A DNA stretch of 64,000 nucleotides from Cinnamomum chago (lineage: Eukaryota > Streptophyta > Magnoliopsida > Laurales > Lauraceae). The notes beneath the pieces are model-generated. The model was not told where the DNA came from, searched no databases, and saw only the letters and a program-made list of their open reading frames with translations. Below are positions 56,447-64,000 of the stretch, in pieces. Location of the stretch: contig CP142452.1 of NCBI GenBank assembly GCA_038049695.1, positions 37,002,501 through 37,066,500 on the forward strand, in the 5' to 3' direction. Position 1 is the first letter of the stretch, and the number at the start of each line of letters is the position of its first letter. A program made the position numbers and the translations under genes.

Positions 56447-59400
56447 TGTCGCGACCCCGGACCGGGTTACCGAGGTCCTAATCCGGGATCGGGACTCGTA
56501 ATGTGTGTACATTTATTTAATTTCCTACAGGTGTCCTCGGTGAGGATATCTAAAAAACATAGTACATTTCTTTTAAAGCGGAAGCATGTAGCAAATCAAA
56601 TTGATGATTTTAATTATAGTCATAAGATAAAATCATATGTATAAACCAAGTATTAGGATGAGCAACGATCATTAGTGCTTTCCTAAAAGAAAAGTTAAAG
56701 TTTATACAAAAGATCATTTAGTTACATTCCCCAAAAATAGAGACCAACAAAGGCCAATATAAAACAAAATATCAATCCCCAAAAGAATGGTTAAAAGTCT
56801 CCCAAAATGTTACGTCCCTCATAGCAATCGATGTCTAGACGACATCATCAGCATGTCACTCGACTAGAGGTTGCGGTTCACCGACCGCATCCTCAAGCTC
56901 CACCTCGGGATAGACAATGTCCGGACCTGAGTACCAGAGAGTGGGGTCAAACGCGAAGGTTTGACAAATAGGTGAAAAAAACATAACAATATAATGATAA
57001 AGGAATTTACCTTCAAAAGCATTTAAAGCCTGTTTAAATAACAATCTCCATAAAAGAGATAAATCATTTATTCAAATACAAGTATGTATTGTAAAACATA
57101 TAAAGGTAACCAAGGAAACGGGAAACGAGCAAGATGGAAACCACATTAAGCTAAGTCCTCTATCACCGAAGTGACAAAGCAATATCAAGGCGTTGATCTC
57201 AATCACATGAGGTGAGGAGAAACAATGAAATATATACATATAATATACGGGACATGACCACGGAAGCGAGCTAGGCATCGGGAACCATGGTAGCAATCTG
57301 GGGTATCGGGACAAGACCACGGTAATAACCAAGTAGCGGGATCCAAACTGCAACTGGTGGGACAAGAGGGGGATCTCCGAGTCGGTGGATCAGACCAACA
57401 GGGTTATCCAAGCTTAGTGGTGCCGACTCATAGGTCAAATGACATAATCAAAACATGTATAAAAATACATCAAGTACAAGTACATAAAAAAGCAGGACAG
57501 GGTGCTCAAGGCACAAGTATCCTTTCAATTCGGGCAATATATAACCGGGCTAGCAAAATGCTAAAACACTATTTCAATACTTTTGGAAATGATAAATCAT
57601 AATGCAACTTTCGAAATCTCAAGACAAGTATCTGGGTTCGAAACTAGTTCAAGGTGAATAAGGGTCTCGTATGTCGGTTCCAGCATAGACTTCGTACTTT
57701 TTGAATTTGAAGACATTTCGGGCTCCTTATACACTTTGGTGAAATCGATGAATCTTTGTGACATGGTTTCCTTTTCAAACAGGCTTCATACATATCTCCA
57801 GGTGAACGGTCCTCATCATTCTCTAAAAGGGTTCACAAATGATTGGGATAGAAACCCTCTTCATTTCAAAATTCCTAGGTAAGGTCGGTCACCTGGCGGT
57901 TAGATGCCGGTTAACCACTGATGGGTTCAGCGGTTAGCTGTTGGCTGACCATGAGGTTGACCGTGGATTTTCCAACCTCGATACAGAACACTGGAAATAT
58001 AGCCAAAATGAGCTCGGTTAGCTGGTGGTTAGCCGCTGAAGGGTTCGGCGGTTAGCCACTGGCTGACCACGCCTTCAGAAGAGGAAAACAACTCTTTGGA
58101 ATAGTAACCGCGATGGTTCGATTGGCTGGCGGTTAGCCGCCAGTCACCAGGTGGCTAGCCGACATGTGACCGTCAGCTGACCGTCAAGTGCGGGAAACTC
58201 CCACTGTGTTCAGATTTGAGCTCTTTTCCTCCTCAAAACCACTCTCCTCTCCTCCCATTCATTTCCTGCAATAAAATGAGCTAAAAGCTCCTCCAATACA
58301 TCTTTCACTACTTCTCCAAAACTCCAATAAGTATTCATTCCATCACCTTCTTCTTAACCACAACAACCACAAAAGAAAAGAGAATCCAAATCACAAGTAC
58401 TCATTTAAGATATATCTCAAAAGACAATAAGGTCTATAAACAAACATGTTTCCAAAACATTAAATGAGCTAGCAAGGTTCACTCAAGAGCATTTATTTCA
58501 AAAATCAATGCAAGTCAATAAATATGAATATAAATGACAAATCAACCACATTTCTCATGAAAGTCATACGAAGTTCAAATAACATTTCATCCACTTGACT
58601 TAGGTCTCTATTAAGTAAATTAAGCTCTAATCACCTCTCCAAGCCAAGAATCCAAGATATGAACCAAAATCCCTAAGACAAACCCTAAATGGGTCAAAAC
58701 AAGAAATAGAAAGGGAAATCTTACAATAATGAAAATGGAATCCCTTCAAGGCTAAAGGAACACAAATCTAAGAGATGGGGAGGGTTGCTTACTTGTAGGT
58801 TCTCCAAATAGTAGTTCAATGAAGATCTTGGAATGGGAGGTTCTCTCAAAATGGTATTAATGGGAAGCTATGACGATGAGGAAGAAGATGATGACAAGCA
58901 TTTCTCCAATGGCAAGGGTTTGGTAGTGGATTGGGAGATGGAAGAGCAAGAAGAAAAGGGAAAAGGGAAAAACTCTAGGTTAATGGTTCTTGTGCTGAAA
59001 AAGGGAAAAAGAGAAGATGTGTTCTCCTTTTATAAGCAATTGGAGTTGGGTCCCACCACTTAAGAAACTTGTTGGGTTGAAATCATGTTTTTCGAGACTT
59101 CGAATGAATTCAATGAAAAAGGAAGAAATGATCACCTAAATATCTAGTTTCCAAAAAGTATATGTTTCACGGGTTTCGGGGATATCAGATTTTGGGTACA
59201 AATTTAGTGCACAATGACTGCTTTGCCCTCAATGCTAGGAAAGTCGGGTTTTGGGATCTCGAACGGGCACGGGATCAACATAAAAGTTCTAGGGATTAAT
59301 AAGATAAGTAAAACGAGATTAAAACAATAAATGCGAGAATCTCATATAATCCCCCAAGTAAACACAAGGTCATAAAAGGAACCCCTCAAGGGCCCCACTA

Positions 59401-59541
59401 GTTACAAAAGCACTCAAAATTCCTCAAAGCTATAACTGAAACTATTTTATTCCCCAATAAACCAAAATCTACCATTCACACTTAGAACTGAAATACGACT
59501 TAATTAACACTAATCGAGGTCACTTGGGACGGGGTCTTACA
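56447..59541 (-). repeat. 3' LTR of the chromovirus (3,095 bp)
   Basis: Minus strand begins TGTAAGACCCCGTCCCAAG and ends GGTCCGGGGTCGCGACA. A TATA box with AAAAGGAGAAC lies near 59025 on the minus strand. A GC-rich cluster of GGTTAGCCG-type repeats lies at about 57890-58190, at the same relative place as in the solo LTRs. Confidence 0.96.
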
Positions 59542-59589
59542 TCCTCCACCCCTTAGGGCATTTGGTCCACCAAATGAAACATTAAACTC

Positions 59590-62175
59590 ACCTCAGGTAG
59601 CAGATGTGGATACTTGTTCTGCACTTGATCTCGTAATTCCCACGTTGCTTCTTCCGGTCCATGATTCTCCCAAAGCACTTTCACCCATCGAATAGTTCAT
59701 GTCCTTAACTCTTGTTCCTTCGTATCAATGATCTGAACGGGCTTCTTAACATATGTAGCATCCTCTCTGATCTCCAAAGGCTCATGCCGGAGTACATGCA
59801 ATGGGTCAGTGACATACTTCTTCAACATAGACACATGAAAGACGTTGTGTACACCGGATAGCTTGGGTGGTAAGGCTAATCTATAAGCCACATCACCGAT
59901 CTTACTCACAATGTCATACGGTCCAATGTATCTTTGTGATAGCTTGCCCTTCTGTCCAAATCTCAATGTTTCTCTCGTGGGTGACACTTTCAAGAAAACC
60001 TTATCTCCTTCTTTAAGCTGTAGGTCCCTTTGGTGAGAGTCTGCATAACTTTTCTGTCTACTCCGGGCTACTTTCAAATGTTCTTGGATTAGCTTGACTT
60101 TGTCACTGGTCTCACTTACTATGGTCGGTCCATGGAAACTGCGAATTCCGACATCTTTCCAACATTTAGGTGTCCTACACCTTCTGCCATACAATGCATC
60201 GAAAGGCGCCATCCCAATGCTCGAGTGGTAACTGTTGTTGTAAGCAAACTCACACAATGGTAGAGTCTCATCTCATTGAGTCTTGAAATCTAACACACAA
60301 GCATGAAGCATATCCTCAAGAGTTTGAATAGTCCTCTCTGACTGGCCATTTGTCTGCGGGTGATAAGCCGTGCTGAATTGTAGTTTCGTACCCATAGACT
60401 CATGTAGTGTCTTCTAGAACCTCGAAATGAATATGCTGTCTCTGTCAGATGTGATAGAAACCAGCTGTCCATGTCGACTGACAATCTCGTTGACAAATAA
60501 CTCTGTCAAAGGTAGCATATGCATCTTCTTCCCTGTCCTCATAGGAATGAAATGAGCTGACTTGGTGAGACGATCCATAATGACCCATATTGCATCATTA
60601 CCTCTGCTGGTCTTCGGTAGTCCCGAAATAAAATCCATGGTAATGTGCTCCCATTTCCATTCCGGGATCTCTAACGGCTGTAACAATCCTGGAGGCCTCT
60701 GATGTTATGCCTTTATCAACTAACAAGTCATGCAACGGGAGACAAACACTATAATCTCTCTCTTCATGTTGTTCCACCAAAATCTACCCTTCAAATTCTG
60801 ATACATCTTCGTGCTGCCTGGATGCATTGAATACTTCGTACCGTGAGCCTCGGTCATAATATCATTCCTCAAATCTTCAATATTGGGTACACACAGACGG
60901 TCGCGATAGTATAAAACTCCATCAACAATACGAAAATCAGGACGTTCTGCTAGGTGCTCTGAAATCTTGGCCAACTCTGGATCTTGCAACTGACTATCCT
61001 TAATCTTCTAAATGAAGGAAGGCTCTGACACTGACATATTAGCTAACAATACACCCTTCCTTAGTGGCTGTAGATCTATATTCAACTCTTCGAATTGTTC
61101 AAACATACAAGTGCCACTTAGATTTGCCAAGCCTACTGATTTTCTGCTCAAGGCATCGGCAACTACATTAGCTTTCCACGGGTGGTACTTGATTGGAAAA
61201 TCATAGTCCTTGATATATTCCATCCATCTTCTCTGCCTCATGTTCAATTCCTTCTGTGAAAACAAGTATTGTAAACTGCGGTGATCGGAGTGGACTTCGA
61301 ACTTCTCTCCATAAAGGTAGTGTCTCCACATTTTCAATGCAAAGACGACCGCTGCTAACTCAAGATCATGGGTGGCATAGTTTTTCCCGTGATCTTTCAA
61401 CTACCGGGATCCATATGCAATAACTTTTCCATCTTGCATCAATACACAACCAAGTCCAACATTCGAAGCATCGGTAAAAATGGCAAAACCACCTCTTCCG
61501 GATGGTAACATAAGGACTAGTGCTATAGTCAATTTCTTTTTCAGCTATTGAAAACTAACTTCACATTGATCTGTCCGCACATACGGTAGATTCTTTCTTG
61601 ACAACTTCGTCAAAGGTGACGCAATTGATGAAAATCCCTACACAAACCTCCGGTAATATCCTGCCAATCCCAGAAAACTTCTGATTTCTGTCACGTTCTT
61701 CGGTCTTTCCCACTGCACTACTACCTCAATCTTGGACGGATCTACTGATAATCCTTCCTTGGAGATGATGTGCCCCCAAAATGCTACTTGCTCCAACCAA
61801 AATTTACACTTGTTGAGCTTCGCATACAACTGATACTCTTTTAGAAGTTGCAGTGCTATCCTCAAGTGCTCTTCATGCTCTTCTTTGGTCTTAGAGTACA
61901 CCAAAATGTCATCAATAAACACTACTACAAACTAATGTAGATACTGTGCAAATATCTTGTTCATTAATGCCATGAACACTGCTGGTGCATTAGTCAACCC
62001 AAATGGCATCACTAGGAACTCATAGTGGCCATATCTCGTCCGGAAAACTGTCTTTAACACATCTGATTCTCTGACTCTCAGCTGATGGTAACCGGGTCTC
62101 AAATCAATCTTCGAAAAGTATGATGCACCTTGCAAACAAGATTGGAGCTCCACATGGTGAAATACTCGGTCTCAT
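59590..62175 (-). pseudogene. Chromovirus RT, RNase H, integrase and chromodomain
   Basis: [42 protein letters not shown], catalytic [11 protein letters not shown]. RNase [21 protein letters not shown]. Integrase: HHCC finger (EAHGTKYSMHPGS to CMTC), ITMDFISGLPKT, ITSDRDSIF, CEFAYNNSYHSSIGMAPFDA, YGRRCRTP, and C-terminal VFHVSMLKKYV. The chromodomain reads IRWVKVLWENHGPEEATWEL but a TGA at about 59695 separates it from integrase. Stops also occur near 60718, 61005, 61400, 61637 and 61930. Just before the LQGASYF motif, sequence that normally follows GAPIL in gypsy RTs is missing (an internal deletion near 62130-62145). Confidence 0.93.
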
Positions 62176-62178
62176 AAA

Positions 62179-64000
62179 TCATTTGTCTAACAACTCTTGT
62201 AATTGTATCTTCAACTCTCCGAATTCTATAGAATCCATCCTATATGATGCAATCGAAATCGGAGTTGTCCCTGGTAAGAACTCCATAGTAAAGTCAATCT
62301 CTCTGATGGGTGGTAAACGTGGAATCTCCTCCGGAAAAACATCCGGGAATTCCCAAACAATTGGGATCTCCTGCACCCCTTGGGACCGTTTACCCTCCGT
62401 GATAAACGCCAAATATGCTTCACATCCACTTTTCAATAGTCTATCAGCCTTCAATGCTGAGACAAACCCTGTACGAGGATTTTTCCTCTCTCCCTGAAAT
62501 AACACTCCTGCTGGTGTCTCTACTAGCTTGAAGGTAAGGGTCTTATGGAAACAATCCATTGTGGCATGGTACCCTGCTAGCCAATCCATCCCTAGGATGA
62601 CATCATAATCATACATCTCCAATAAAATAAGATCTGCGGTTAAAACCACTTCTCCTATTTGGACTGTGCAACTAGGATTAAAGGTTCTACAAATAACTTG
62701 TTTACCTACTGGGGTTGCCACAGTCAAAATGAACTCAAGTTCTCTAACATGCATATCAATCAACTCAGAAAATCCATGGGATACAAATGAATGTGTAGAG
62801 CCAGGATTAAATAAAATCCTAGCTTTAATCCCATAAACAAGGAGTGTACCTTCCACTACATTACTTGCTGCCTCTGCATCAGCCCTATTGACCGCATAGA
62901 TTTGCCCTCGCTGTTGTGGCCTATTCTGAGATTGTTGTGGCCTGCCTTGTTGGACGTTTCTGTTCTGTTGTGGTGCACATTGATTCTGGTTATGTCCCTG
63001 TTGACGGGCTTGTTGTTGCTGTTGTGGTCTATGTTGTTGTTGTGGTGCCTGCTGCTGAAGTGGCCTTGCCTGATTCTGAACAACGATTGCATTTTGTGGT
63101 GGTGCTCCTTGCTGTTGCTGATTCTGTTTGTTCTGCCTTAGACAGTCTCTCATCTGGTGGTTCATAGAACCACATCTAAAACATGCTCCCATGAATGTAT
63201 GACACTGTGCACTCTCATGGTTCTTCCCACAGTGGGTACAAACCAACGGATTCTGGGTATTCTGTTCCGTCCTCTGCTTCTTGTTCTGATGATTCTTCTA
63301 CTGGTAGTTCTGCTGATGAGCTTGTCCTTTCCCTTGAACTCTAAGGATCTTGTTGTGAAGATTCTCAAACTTGTAGGCTCTCTTGACAGCTTCCTCGAAA
63401 GTGACAGGTGGTACTACTCCCGTAGCATCTCTCTCAATGATGGGGTTAAGTCCCTCTAGAAACTTTGCAATTTTCTTCTCCACCGTGTCCACTAGCTCTG
63501 GAGCATATCTAGACAATCTCTCGAACTTTGTGAGGTATTCGAGTGATATCATTGTCCCTTGCACAAGCTGTTGAAACACCACCGCCTTTTGTCTCTTGAT
63601 GTGGGTGGGTACATATTTATCATGAAACTGCCTCTTGAAATTTGCTCAAGCCTCTGCATCAGCCATAGTCTTGTATTCATCTCTAACTATTTTCCACCAA
63701 ATATCTGTTGCACCGCTAAAGAGAGATGATGCAAGTTTCACTCTGTCTCCTCCAGTGCATTGGAAGATCTCAAAGATGTTTTCGGTATGCTCTAGCCAGT
63801 CATCTGCAACTAATGGATCCTCTATGCCTAGAAAGTCTTTCGGAGCTCTCTTCCGAAACCACTCAAACAAAGCGTTCGGGTCATGTTGCCTCTGATTGAT
63901 GACAATAACAGGTTGAGGTTGAACCAGTTCGGGCCTTCTCTATAACACCTCTAACAACTGTCTCTGCATTTCTGCCAATTCTCTGGCACGATATTCCTCA
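62179..64000 (-). pseudogene. Chromovirus gag and aspartic protease
   Basis: Gag: DWLEHTENIFEIFQCTGGDR (about 63800), LASSLFSGATDIWWKIVRDE, GTMISLEYLTKFERLSRYAP, then zinc knuckles CTHCGKNHESAQC and CFRCGSMNHQMRDC followed by a Gln-rich spacer. Protease: KARILFNPGSTHSFVSHGF near 62800, where the catalytic Asp expected before the Gly is Asn, and VILGMDWLAGYHATMDC. In-frame stops lie near 63298 and 63643. The N-terminus of gag and the 5' LTR are outside the window. Confidence 0.92.

Larger units (their letters stand above)
56447..64000 (-). mobile_element. Ty3-gypsy chromovirus (Tekay/Del-like), 5' part beyond the window
   Basis: Minus-strand element: 3' LTR 59541-56447, polypurine tract (GGGGTGGAGGA, just right of 59541), then on the minus strand gag, protease, RT, RNase H, integrase and a C-terminal chromodomain. 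The LTR is 3,095 bp and matches the two solo LTRs in this window. The left flank ATGAT is the probable target duplication; the matching side is outside. Multiple lesions make it non-autonomous. Confidence 0.95.

Noticed and set aside
62902-63167. Leu/Val-rich plus-strand ORFs that look like membrane proteins
   Set aside because: They are antisense to the Gln-rich spacer of chromovirus gag.

Overview
This is plant nuclear DNA, almost certainly from a flowering plant. The evidence is AT-rich intergenic sequence, plant-type Ty1-copia and Ty3-gypsy retrotransposons, a Helitron that carries an RPA gene, Mutator-like elements (MULEs) with plant mobile domain (PMD) genes, a PPR fragment, and a U6 promoter with the plant-specific USE. 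I cannot name the species. The only likely host gene is the 3' end of an ATX1/ATX2-type trithorax SET methyltransferase at 3.1-3.4 kb. Nearly everything else is mobile DNA in several nested layers.

Layout. 1-4 kb: end of the SET gene. 4.1-6.0 kb: a large inverted repeat (374-377 bp arms) next to a truncated LTR. 6.2-9.2 kb: a decayed PMD gene (minus strand) with a duplicated 3' end and a seven-unit 33-bp palindromic array at its 5' side. 10.5 kb: a shortened U6 snRNA gene with intact-looking USE and TATA. 11.8-12.8 kb: a minus-strand fragment of a ROF1/FKBP62-type prolyl isomerase, split by a 548-bp hAT MITE. 15.8-28 kb: a decayed Helitron on the minus strand (Rep, PIF1-type helicase, RPA-like gene), interrupted by a 3.1-kb solo LTR and by a copia/PPR segment. 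25.4-50.4 kb: a tandemly repeated unit (PPR fragment, segment X, Helitron Rep, segment Y), about 3.75 kb without insertions. One copy holds a complete Ty1-copia element (29219-40964), which itself holds a 6,975-bp MULE (31736-38710). The second copy holds another 3.1-kb-type solo LTR with a 1.76-kb LTR nested inside it. 50.4-54.8 kb: two more LTR-like blocks. 56.3 kb: a hAT transposase C-terminus cut by a Ty3-gypsy chromovirus whose 3' LTR and gag-pol run on the minus strand to the end of the window.

The most interesting object is the MULE at 31736-38710. It has 9-bp target duplications (AAAGGTTAT), short TIRs, a PMD gene on the plus strand, and one long minus-strand gene encoding FAR1-like DNA-binding, MULE transposase, SWIM and OTU cysteine-protease domains. 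It also has three arrays of a 33-bp palindromic repeat: in the PMD 5' leader, between the two genes, and inside intron 1 of the transposase gene. The separate PMD gene at 7-9 kb has an array of the same 33-bp period and layout but a different sequence. This looks like a conserved cis-element architecture whose recognition sequence has changed.

The nesting gives a relative order: PPR/Helitron tandem units, then copia, then MULE on that axis; and on the other, a 3.1-kb LTR insertion into unit 2, then the 1.76-kb LTR inside it. Most coding regions carry stops, frameshifts or lost key residues. The PMD gene inside the MULE is the best preserved.
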